A stretch of DNA of 64,000 bases from Hyphomicrobium album. Its GTDB lineage: Bacteria > Pseudomonadota > Alphaproteobacteria > Rhizobiales > Hyphomicrobiaceae. Position 1 is the stretch's first letter, and every line of letters starts with the position of its first letter. The stretch lies in contig NZ_WMBQ01000001.1 of assembly GCF_009708035.1 (NCBI RefSeq), positions 1,488,001 through 1,552,000 of the forward strand, in the 5' to 3' direction. The position numbers were made by a program, and so were the translations under genes. Below the pieces are notes generated by a model that was not told where the DNA came from, did no database searches, and worked only from the letters and a program-made list of their open reading frames with translations. Shown in pieces: positions 1-7,139 of the stretch.

Positions 1-37
1 AAGATACGCCGTTACACAATAACGTAGGGACGAAACG

Positions 38-547
38 ATGAAGTGGACGTCTGCAATTCTCCTCACCGCAACATGCATCGGTTTGCACGGCGCCGCGGCG
101 CTCGCCGCCGATACGCCGCTGCCGCTCCGCAAGGCGGGCAAGTGGGAGCAGAAGACCGTCATGGAAGAGGGCGGCAAAAAGCACGAGCAGACGCTGACCA
201 TCTGCATCGACGGCGACATGGAGCGCAACACCGCCGTGGCCAGCGACGCCGAGCACAAGTCGAGCTGCACCAAGTACGAGGTGAAGAAGGACGGCGACAA
301 GGTGGTCATCGACGCTACGTGCAAGATGAACGGGCGCGACGTCGAGAGCCTGACCGAGATGCGCGGCGACTTTCAGAACACCTTCGACGTGAAGATCAGC
401 TCCACGACGTCCGGCTTCCAGGACTCGCAATCGATCTCGATCAAGCGCGTGATCGAGCAGCAGGGCAAATACCTGGGCGAATCGTGCGGCGACCTGAAAG
501 CCGGCGAGGCGATGGGCACCGACGGCACCAAGGTGATGGTGCAGTAG
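38..547 (+). CDS. DUF3617-like secreted protein
   Basis: This 169-residue protein starts with a clear Sec signal peptide (hydrophobic stretch up to the ALAAD cleavage region near residue 24). The mature part has the DUF3617 pattern: an early KAGKWEQKT strand, paired cysteines (TICIDG, SSCTKYEV, ATCKMNG, ESCGDL) and many charged beta-strand segments. Such proteins are periplasmic and have no assigned biochemical role. It is convergent with the xoxF cluster and separated from it by a terminator. Family assignment rests on pattern recognition only. Confidence 0.75.
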   Translation: MKWTSAILLTATCIGLHGAAALAADTPLPLRKAGKWEQKTVMEEGGKKHEQTLTICIDGDMERNTAVASDAEHKSSCTKYEVKKDGDKVVIDATCKMNGRDVESLTEMRGDFQNTFDVKISSTTSGFQDSQSISIKRVIEQQGKYLGESCGDLKAGEAMGTDGTKVMVQ

Positions 548-567
548 AACCGCTTACCGAGGAAACG

Positions 568-597
568 CGGCGCGCGTAGGGGCGCGCGCCGTTTTTT
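568..597 (+). terminator. Rho-independent terminator
   Basis: A perfect 9-bp GC stem (568-576 pairing with 583-591) encloses a six-base loop and is followed by six T residues (592-597). It lies just after the stop codon of the DUF3617 gene and separates it from the convergent beta-propeller gene. Confidence 0.85.
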
Positions 598-603
598 GCC
601 GCT

Positions 604-1572
604 CTACGATTTCGGCTTGATCACCACGCCCCACGGCAGCCGGCCTACCGGCACCGACTTCTCCGCCTTCAACGTCGCGGTGTCGATAACCGTTAGGTCG
701 TTGGTGAGCCCGTTCGCCGAGTAGAGCTTGCTGCCGTCCGGCGACAGCGCCATGTGCCACGGCCGCTGCCCGACCAGGATGTAGTTCGTCGTCTCGTACG
801 TCGCGGTGTCGATGACGGCGATACGGTTGGCGCGGCCGATGGCGACGAACGCCTGCTTGCCGTCCTTGGAGAAGATGATGCCCATCGGCTGGATGAGCTC
901 CGGGCGCACGCCGTCGATGTGGAAGTGCATCTTCTTGACGATCTTGTAGGTCGCCGCGTCGATCACCGCGACGGTGCCGCCGATCTCCGCCGACACCCAC
1001 ACGTGCTTGCCGTCATGCGTGAAAGTGGCGACGCGCGGCCGTGTGTCGACCAGGATGTTGGCGAGCACCTCGTAGGTCGACGTATCGATGATGTGCGCCA
1101 TGCTCGTCGCCTCCGACGTGGCGGCGACGATCTTGTCGTCGGGGCTCACCGACATGCCTTCCGGCTCGACGCCCACCTCGATCTCGGCCAGCACCTTACC
1201 GTTGGCGCGTTCCAGCACCGTGACGTAGCCGTCGTCCTCGTTGGCGACGTAGACCTTCTCGCCCTTGTGGTCGATGTCGAGCAGCTCCGGATCGGGCCCG
1301 GTGCCCATCGTGCGCACGACCTCGAGCTTCTCGGTGTCGATGACGTCGAGCCGGTCGTCGTCGCCGACGCACACCATGACCTCCTTGAAGTCCGGCGAGA
1401 TGGCGAGGCCGCGCGGGCGCTTGCCCGTGGGGATCGTCTTGATCGGCTTCAGCGTCTCGGAATCGAGGACCGTGACGGTGTTGTCCTTCTCGTTGCTGAT
1501 GAACAGGGTATCGGCCATCGCCGGCGCAATCGTCAGCGGCACAACAAGCAGGGCGAGAAGCCGTCGCATCAT
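604..1572 (-). CDS. PQQ-associated YVTN beta-propeller protein
   Basis: A 322-residue exported protein with a short signal peptide (about residues 1-20) and repeated blades of the type DTLFISNEKDNTVTVLD, YVANEDDGYVTVLE, VWVSAEIGGTVAVID and LYSANGLTNDLTVID, i.e. a seven-bladed YVTN/SMP30-like propeller. Proteins of this kind are a recognised companion family of PQQ-dependent alcohol oxidation. Its ATG overlaps the stop of the upstream substrate-binding gene by four bases (ATGA), so it is probably translationally coupled as the last gene of the xoxF cluster. The ligand is unknown; a periplasmic scaffold or binding role is inferred. Confidence 0.85.
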   Translation of the reverse strand: MMRRLLALLVVPLTIAPAMADTLFISNEKDNTVTVLDSETLKPIKTIPTGKRPRGLAISPDFKEVMVCVGDDDRLDVIDTEKLEVVRTMGTGPDPELLDIDHKGEKVYVANEDDGYVTVLERANGKVLAEIEVGVEPEGMSVSPDDKIVAATSEATSMAHIIDTSTYEVLANILVDTRPRVATFTHDGKHVWVSAEIGGTVAVIDAATYKIVKKMHFHIDGVRPELIQPMGIIFSKDGKQAFVAIGRANRIAVIDTATYETTNYILVGQRPWHMALSPDGSKLYSANGLTNDLTVIDTATLKAEKSVPVGRLPWGVVIKPKS

Positions 1573-2852
1573 TTACTCCCGTTCGTCGCAGCTGCCGCCG
1601 GCAGCTTGCACTTGGTCTCCGGCAGGTCGAAGCCGAGCGTGTCGGTGAGGAACTTGGGGTGCAGAAACCCCTCCTGCGGCGAGATCGAGACGAGCGCGCG
1701 CGGCCCGGCGAGCAGGATCGGCTGGCGCAGCTGCAAGTCCCAATGGCGGAAGTTCATGCCTTGGCCCTTGAAGCCGGCGACCTCGAACTTGTCGGACAGG
1801 ATGTAGGCGCGCACCGCATCGAGGCTGTTGCTGCCGGTCCTGGTCACGGCCTCGCCGACGATCCGCACGGCGAGCCATGCGGCGTAGTCGCGCTCGGTCA
1901 TGATGCGCCCCGCCTTGCGCTCGAACCGGTTTTGCATCTGCGTCCCGGCGTACTCCTCGAACGAGCGGTGCCAGGCGACGGCGACGAGCCCGTGCGTGCC
2001 GGCAACGGGCCGCGGCTCGGCGGAGCGGAACAGGACGTAGTCGCCGAACACGTCGGATTCGTCGGCGACGATGATGATGTCGTAGTCGGGAACGCCCTGC
2101 GTGAGCATCGGCATCTGCGTCTGGATCTGCTGATGTCCAGTGTCGGTGCGCCGCTGCCCCGCTTCGAATGCGTAGGGGCGCTCCTCGACGATCTTGGCGC
2201 CGAAGCGGTTGGCGGCGCGGCGGATAGCAGCGGCGTAGCCTTGGTCCGCCGGCGACTTGCCGACGATCAGCACCCAGCGGCGCCACTTCTTCCACACCAG
2301 GTATTGCGCCAGCGCGTCGGCGCGCATCGCCCAGTTCGGCGGAATGTGGAACACGTTGGCGCGGCACTGCTCCTGCCGCAGTAGGTCGTCGCTGGTGCGC
2401 ACGTCGAAGATCACCGCGTTCTTTGCCTCGGGCAGGTCGGAAACGGCAAGCAGATCCTGCGCCTCGAGGTCGGCGACGATGATCCCGTGGCCCTGTGCCA
2501 GCAGCTCCTTCGCCTTCTCGACCGGACTACCGTTCGCGGGCAGCAGCGCTTCGAGGAGATCGTAGTGCTGGCCGAGCAGCCGGCCCGTGCGGTTGTCCTC
2601 CTCCAACGCGATGCGGGCGCCCTGGATGCCCTTGTCCTTGACCTCCTTGTCGACGAGCGAGAGGGGCGGCGGCTCCTGATAGTCCTTGGTCAGGTAGACG
2701 ATGGTCGTCGTCAGCGACGGAGGATCGCCGGGCTGCGCCGCTTTCGGCTCGGCGACGGAGCGCGCTGCGGCCGCAACGAGGAGGAGCACGACGCATGCTG
2801 CGCCGGCGGCGCGGCGGACAACACATGGGACGGATACCGGCACGATCACCAT
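1569..2852 (-). CDS. ABC-type substrate-binding protein of PQQ alcohol-dehydrogenase systems
   Basis: A 427-residue protein with an N-terminal hydrophobic signal (about residues 12-35) and the two-lobed Leu/Ile/Val-binding (type I periplasmic binding) fold. Recognisable parts are an ARIALEEDN segment, VLIVGKSPADQGYAAAIRRAANRFGAKIVEE, and a C-terminal region with DAVRAYILSDKFEVAGFKGQ. It resembles the substrate-binding proteins found in PQQ-dependent alcohol dehydrogenase clusters. It lies between the cytochrome c gene and the beta-propeller gene. No ATPase or permease partner is in the window, so transport is not shown. Confidence 0.8.
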   Translation of the reverse strand: MVIVPVSVPCVVRRAAGAACVVLLLVAAAARSVAEPKAAQPGDPPSLTTTIVYLTKDYQEPPPLSLVDKEVKDKGIQGARIALEEDNRTGRLLGQHYDLLEALLPANGSPVEKAKELLAQGHGIIVADLEAQDLLAVSDLPEAKNAVIFDVRTSDDLLRQEQCRANVFHIPPNWAMRADALAQYLVWKKWRRWVLIVGKSPADQGYAAAIRRAANRFGAKIVEERPYAFEAGQRRTDTGHQQIQTQMPMLTQGVPDYDIIIVADESDVFGDYVLFRSAEPRPVAGTHGLVAVAWHRSFEEYAGTQMQNRFERKAGRIMTERDYAAWLAVRIVGEAVTRTGSNSLDAVRAYILSDKFEVAGFKGQGMNFRHWDLQLRQPILLAGPRALVSISPQEGFLHPKFLTDTLGFDLPETKCKLPAAAATNGSK

Positions 2853-2973
2853 CTGGATATGTTATAACTTATCATTCTTCCTGTAAGCCAGCCCGCGCCG
2901 AACGGGCAAATCACAGGTTCGCGCGTCGGCCTGCGGCACCCGGCAGGGCGACCGCAGGCCATCCACGCTTCGA

Positions 2974-3528
2974 TCACCAGTGACGGCGCTCGGGGCCACC
3001 GGCGAAGACGGTGCGGATCCAGGCGATGATCTTCCACACATCCTGGTCGCTATCGATGAGCTCGCCGAACGGTGGCATCGGACCGACGACGCCCTCGGTG
3101 CCCTTGCGCGAGTAGCCGTGCTTTTTCAGCTCGTCCGATCCCATCGAGATGAGGCGGAACAGCGTGTCGTCGGTATCGCCATAGACCCACACCGTGTTGG
3201 TGAGCGGCGGGCACATACCGCCGCCGCCGCCGCCGCCGTGGCAGCCGTTGCAGCTTTTGCCGAAGTAGAGCTTCTTGCCCTGGGCGATTGCTTCCGGGTT
3301 GTCGGTGTAGGGATTCTTCAGCGTGCCCTTGGCGGCCATGTTGGCGCGCTCGAGCGGCTTCATGGGTTTCTTCAACTCGTCCATGGAAAGCGGCTCGGGC
3401 GCCGGCCCCTCCGCCTGCTTGGGCGGAACCGGCGGCGCATTCTGGTCCGCGGCCGAGATCGGATGGACGTATGCAATGACAGCGCCCAGCGCGAGTGCTG
3501 CTGCTGCCTTGCCCAATAACCTGTACAT
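2974..3528 (-). CDS. Cytochrome c of the xoxF cluster (probable electron acceptor)
   Basis: A 184-residue exported c-type cytochrome. The signal peptide covers about residues 1-26, and a Pro-rich linker leads to one haem site, C93-N-G-C96-H97. This is followed directly by seven glycines and an extra Cys (M105-C106). The likely axial Met is in the GPMPPFGEL segment. The ATG at 3528 is preferred because AGGA lies about 9 bases upstream; a longer GTG start at 3597 adds an unconvincing tail. Position next to xoxF suggests it takes electrons from the methanol dehydrogenase (XoxG role), but it could belong to another methanol-related cytochrome family. Confidence 0.8.
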   Translation of the reverse strand: MYRLLGKAAAALALGAVIAYVHPISAADQNAPPVPPKQAEGPAPEPLSMDELKKPMKPLERANMAAKGTLKNPYTDNPEAIAQGKKLYFGKSCNGCHGGGGGGGMCPPLTNTVWVYGDTDDTLFRLISMGSDELKKHGYSRKGTEGVVGPMPPFGELIDSDQDVWKIIAWIRTVFAGGPERRHW

Positions 3529-3559
3529 CGAGTTGTCCTGTTCTGTTTCCCCAGTCGTG

Positions 3560-4390
3560 TCAGTCGACGATGTCGAAGGCGATCCCTCCGACATCACAGC
3601 GCGGTTCTGATGCCGCTTTGCTTCCGCCGGTAAGCGGCTCCACCAATCGCTTGGCGCTTCCAGCGGTTACTAGTTTCGTCTTGGCATCGAGCCAATACGG
3701 GGTCGAATAAAAGGTAGCCTCTGTTCCAAACTTGCGAAGAACACCGCAGGCAAAATACCTGCCATCCGTCTTCGACCTTCCCACCGGCTGCTCGATGTCG
3801 ACGAGCTGCAGCGAAATCTCCTCGCCGCTTGCATCTTTGAGGTTGATGCCATCGGTCACGGCGCCATCGGCGACCTGCGCGTGGATGGCGCCCATCACTT
3901 GCCAAGCCGGCATGCCCGCGACGGCGCTCGCGCGCTTCATCGTCGGCAGCCACCACCACGCCAGCGGCGGACGCGTGACGCTCATCCATCCGGCGCCGTC
4001 TGGCCGCGGCGCCTTGTGCACGCGAATGTCGACGAGCTTCAGCCGATCGCCATCGGGCTTCAGCCAGAAGTCGAGCGTGTACTTCTTCGCTCCAGTCGCA
4101 TGATCGTGAAAGCTGACGTTGGGAAACCAGCCGAACACCGGCAGGCCGCGGACGATGCGCACGTCTTCGAACACGAGCGCGAGCGCATCGCCGGTACGGG
4201 CATCGGAAAACGAGAAGACGCCATCCTTGCTGCGCTCGGCGATGACGGCCTTGACCGCAGCCGTCACCTCTTCATCGGAAAATTCGCGGGGCACCCCCAC
4301 CGCTGCCGCGGCGCCTACCGCGATGGCAGCGGCGGCGGCTGCCGCGCGGGCTACTCCGCGGCTCATGTCACCGAACGCACCACCGCTCAT
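3560..4390 (-). CDS. Unknown exported protein with duplicated domain (xoxF-cluster paralogue A)
   Basis: A 276-residue protein I cannot assign to a named family. An Ala-rich hydrophobic segment (about residues 12-34) should act as a signal or anchor. Residues about 41-130 and 163-250 are two copies of one roughly 90-residue unit; the second is eroded at its end. Landmarks are VKAVIAERSKDG, GWFPNVSFHD, LDFWLKPDGD, LVDIRVHKAP and the AWWWLP block between the copies. It is a clear paralogue of the gene directly upstream (4387-5235). The ATG overlaps that gene's stop by four bases, implying coupled translation; an ATG at 4366 is an alternative start. Confidence 0.8.
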   Translation of the reverse strand: MSGGAFGDMSRGVARAAAAAAAIAVGAAAAVGVPREFSDEEVTAAVKAVIAERSKDGVFSFSDARTGDALALVFEDVRIVRGLPVFGWFPNVSFHDHATGAKKYTLDFWLKPDGDRLKLVDIRVHKAPRPDGAGWMSVTRPPLAWWWLPTMKRASAVAGMPAWQVMGAIHAQVADGAVTDGINLKDASGEEISLQLVDIEQPVGRSKTDGRYFACGVLRKFGTEATFYSTPYWLDAKTKLVTAGSAKRLVEPLTGGSKAASEPRCDVGGIAFDIVD

Positions 4391-5235
4391 TTGACGTCCT
4401 CGGTGTCGAGCCCGTCGAACTTGTAGCGGAACTCCTGTCTCCACAGGCCGTCCTCCTGGACAGGCACCTTGTGGATGCGCACTTCGCCGACCTTCAGCTT
4501 GCCGTCCTTGTCGTCGACCCAGAAGTCGACGTCGTAGTACTCGTCGGTGGTCCCGCGCTTGCGGAAATCGGTGCAGGCGAAGTAGCGGCCGTCCTTCTTG
4601 AGGCGACGGATGGGCTGGTGGATCTCGATGAATTCGAGGGGGATCGTCTGTCCGTTCTTCTCGTCCTTGAGAAAGTAGACGCCGTCCTCGTTGCGCTTCG
4701 CCGCGATCTCGCTGTGTACGGCGCTCATGACCTGCCAGTGGCGGACGATCTCGGCGTCGCCGGGATGCTCGGACACGGGCAGCCACCACCAGGCGACGGG
4801 CAGGCGCGTAATCATCGTGTAGCCGTCGCCTTCGCGACGGGGGCCCTTTTGAACGCGGATATCGACGAGGTCCAGCTTGTCGCCGTTCGGTCTGAACCAG
4901 AAGTCGACGGCGTATTTCTTCTTCGGCTCGCTGGCGTCGTGGAAGATGACGTTCGGAAACCAGCCGTAGCCGCGCATCCCACGCACCAGCTTCACCTCGT
5001 CGAAGACGAGCTTCAGGTCGGCGTCGGTCTTCGGATCGTGGAAGACGAAGGCGCCATCCTTCGAGCGCTCGGCGATGACCGCCTTCAGCGCGGCGACCAC
5101 GTCCTCCTCGCGGAAATCCTTGCTTGCAGGAGTCGGTTGGGCCTCCGCCACGACCGTAGGCGCGACCGGCTCGGCGAGCGCGTCGGCCGTGAGCACCGAA
5201 AAAGCCGTGCAGATGACGCAGAGAGACCGCAGCAT
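4387..5235 (-). CDS. Unknown exported protein with duplicated domain (xoxF-cluster paralogue B)
   Basis: A 282-residue protein with a signal peptide (about residues 1-21). It holds two well preserved copies of the same unit: residues 45-133 (VKLVRG, GWFPNVIFHD, VDFWFRPNGDKLDLVDIRV) and 168-258 (IEIHQP, DGRYFACTDF, YDVDFWVDDKDGKLKVGEVRIHK), joined by an AWWWLP segment. It is a paralogue of the next gene. It sits between the XoxJ-ankyrin gene and paralogue A, co-directional with xoxF. Function is unknown; a periplasmic role linked to XoxF maturation or electron transfer is inference from position only. Confidence 0.8.
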   Translation of the reverse strand: MLRSLCVICTAFSVLTADALAEPVAPTVVAEAQPTPASKDFREEDVVAALKAVIAERSKDGAFVFHDPKTDADLKLVFDEVKLVRGMRGYGWFPNVIFHDASEPKKKYAVDFWFRPNGDKLDLVDIRVQKGPRREGDGYTMITRLPVAWWWLPVSEHPGDAEIVRHWQVMSAVHSEIAAKRNEDGVYFLKDEKNGQTIPLEFIEIHQPIRRLKKDGRYFACTDFRKRGTTDEYYDVDFWVDDKDGKLKVGEVRIHKVPVQEDGLWRQEFRYKFDGLDTEDVK

Positions 5236-5252
5236 TGGCGCACCCAACAGCA

Positions 5253-7031
5253 CTAGTGGCCGTCCTCGTCCGAGACCTTGCCGATCAGCTTTAGTGCCTT
5301 GGCGGCCGCCTCGGCGCCGTTCTGGTCCGCGATGTCCGCCGCCGTCTGCCCCTGGACCGACTTGAGGCCGGCCTTGGCCCCGGCTTGGATGAGGAGACCG
5401 ATCATCGGCGCGACGTTGCGGGCCGCGGCGATCATCAGCGCCGTCACGCCCGACTTCGACTGGGCGTTGACGTCGGCGCCGCGCTTGATCAGGTCGCGCG
5501 CGAGGTCGATCGGGCGGGTGCTCTCCGGGAGGAAGATCGCGCCCTCGCCCGGCGAGACCTGGCTGGAGGCGATCATCAGCGGCGTCAGCGCGTCGGGTCC
5601 CGCGGCAGCGTCGATATGAGCGCCGGCTTCCAACAGCACCTTCGCGACTTCGAACTTCGCTTCGGCGATGGCCAGGGCGAGCGGCGAGTACCCAACCGTG
5701 TTCTTCTTTTCGATGTCGGCACCGCGCTCCAGCAGCATCTTCACGCTGGGCACGTGGTTGCGCATCACCGCATGCTGCAGCGGCGTCATGCCGTCGCCGT
5801 CGGGCTCGTTGAGGTCGGCGCCCAGCTCGGCGAACAGCGCGATCAGCTCCGGGTGACGCTTGCGCGCGGCGGTATGTACCGGGGCGTAGCCCTGCGGATC
5901 GCGCGCGTTGATGTCGGCGCCCTTCTTGACCAGGAATCGGATGCGGGTCTGGTCGCTGGCGAGGACGGCGTTGGATAGCTCCTGCGTGAGATCGGCGCCC
6001 TCCGCCAGCCAGGCTTCCAGCTTCTGCTCCGTCACGACCTGATCGGGAGATGCAGACTCGGGCTTCGCCTTGTACTCCAGCGACGCAGGTTTGATGTAGG
6101 CACCATGCGACGGCAGGTTGCCTTGCACCAAACACGTGCTGCATTGGACCAGCGGTACGCCGTAGTCGGTGAGGATCTTCTCGATCTCGGCCTTGGAGTC
6201 CTCGAGCGCCAGATCGAGCAGATATTTTAGCTTGGCGTCCGTCTTGGGCACGCCGGCGGCGAGCTCGTACTCCATGGGCACGATGTCTTCCCACAGATTG
6301 ACCGGCTGCAGGGTGATGGGCTCACCCTTCATGGTCTTGAGCCACCCGGCGAACGGTCCCCATACGGCGGCGACGTCGAGCGTACCGTCGATAACCTCCT
6401 GCACCTGCCGCCACGGCTGGTTCTCGGGATGGAGGTCGGCGTTGTGGCTCAGCGTCTTGAGCTTGAGATAGGGCGCGAGGCCCTTCTTGGTCATCACCTG
6501 GCGGATGCTCGACGTCTGGAAGACGCCGATCTTGAGGCCCTTGAGCGCCGGGTCGTCGAAATCCTTGAAGGCGAAACCGCGGTCGTTGCGATAGACAATG
6601 GCGTAGGTCGACTTGTAGATCGGGATCGTCGTCAGCGCCGGCTCATAGACCGCGGGCAGGTCGAGCAGCACGTCGCACATGTTGGTGTCGAACGTCTCAC
6701 GCGTCAGGCCGCGTTCAAGATACGGGCGCCAGAAGTATTCAAGACCGGCGCCGAGCTTCTTGGCGATCACCTCGGCGATCTTGTTCTGGTAGCCGGCCTG
6801 ATTGACGTCGGAGAGCGGCATGTTGCCGGGATCGGCACACACCACGAGCCTCTTGAGCGACTTCTCCTCGTACATCTTCTTGGCCGCGCGCTTGGCAGCC
6901 GTCTTTTCGGCGGAGGTCAGCTCGTTGAAGTTCTTCTGCATGTCCCGGGCGGCAAGCGCCGGCACGATGGCGCCGACGAACAGGACTGCACCGAGAAGCA
7001 GGTGAGATGAGCCGCGTTTCAAATCATGCAC
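5253..7031 (-). CDS. XoxJ/MxaJ-like periplasmic binding protein fused to ankyrin repeats
   Basis: About 592 residues. After a signal peptide comes a type II periplasmic-binding domain typical of MxaJ/XoxJ (LVVCADPGNMPLSDVNQAGYQNKIAEVIA, KIGVFQTSSIRQVM, and a CSTCLVQG segment). From about residue 350 to the C-terminus there are six or seven ankyrin repeats (GADINARDPQGYAPVHTAA, GADLNEPDGDGMTPLQHAV and so on). The reading frame extends upstream to 7112, but that start lies inside the xoxF terminator hairpin, so GTG at 7031 is preferred; the start is uncertain. XoxJ binds and helps activate XoxF in studied methylotrophs; the ankyrin extension is unusual and suggests an added protein-binding surface. 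Confidence 0.8.
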   Translation of the reverse strand: MHDLKRGSSHLLLGAVLFVGAIVPALAARDMQKNFNELTSAEKTAAKRAAKKMYEEKSLKRLVVCADPGNMPLSDVNQAGYQNKIAEVIAKKLGAGLEYFWRPYLERGLTRETFDTNMCDVLLDLPAVYEPALTTIPIYKSTYAIVYRNDRGFAFKDFDDPALKGLKIGVFQTSSIRQVMTKKGLAPYLKLKTLSHNADLHPENQPWRQVQEVIDGTLDVAAVWGPFAGWLKTMKGEPITLQPVNLWEDIVPMEYELAAGVPKTDAKLKYLLDLALEDSKAEIEKILTDYGVPLVQCSTCLVQGNLPSHGAYIKPASLEYKAKPESASPDQVVTEQKLEAWLAEGADLTQELSNAVLASDQTRIRFLVKKGADINARDPQGYAPVHTAARKRHPELIALFAELGADLNEPDGDGMTPLQHAVMRNHVPSVKMLLERGADIEKKNTVGYSPLALAIAEAKFEVAKVLLEAGAHIDAAAGPDALTPLMIASSQVSPGEGAIFLPESTRPIDLARDLIKRGADVNAQSKSGVTALMIAAARNVAPMIGLLIQAGAKAGLKSVQGQTAADIADQNGAEAAAKALKLIGKVSDEDGH

Positions 7032-7087
7032 TCTTGCTGGAGTGCTCCGCGCACGTGGCGCGCCGAGCAAAGCTATGCGTGAGCGCC

Positions 7088-7119
7088 AAAAGCGCCCGGT
7101 GCTTTTCAGCACCGGGCGC
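7088..7119 (-). terminator. Hairpin terminator or attenuator after xoxF
   Basis: On the minus strand a perfect 12-bp stem (7108-7119 pairing with 7092-7103) with a GAAA tetraloop is followed by four T residues (7091-7088). It lies 20 bases after the xoxF stop codon and before the ankyrin fusion gene. The T-run is short, so partial read-through into the rest of the cluster is plausible. It could make xoxF more abundant than the downstream genes, or act as an RNA stabiliser. Confidence 0.75.
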
Positions 7120-7139
7120 CCAGGCGTTAGCGGCCTTCC

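Noticed and set aside
4391-4789. N-terminal extension of paralogue A up to 4789
   Set aside because: The extension is Arg-rich, overlaps the well supported upstream gene in another frame and lacks a ribosome-binding site. The ATG at 4390 coupled to the upstream stop explains the gene better.
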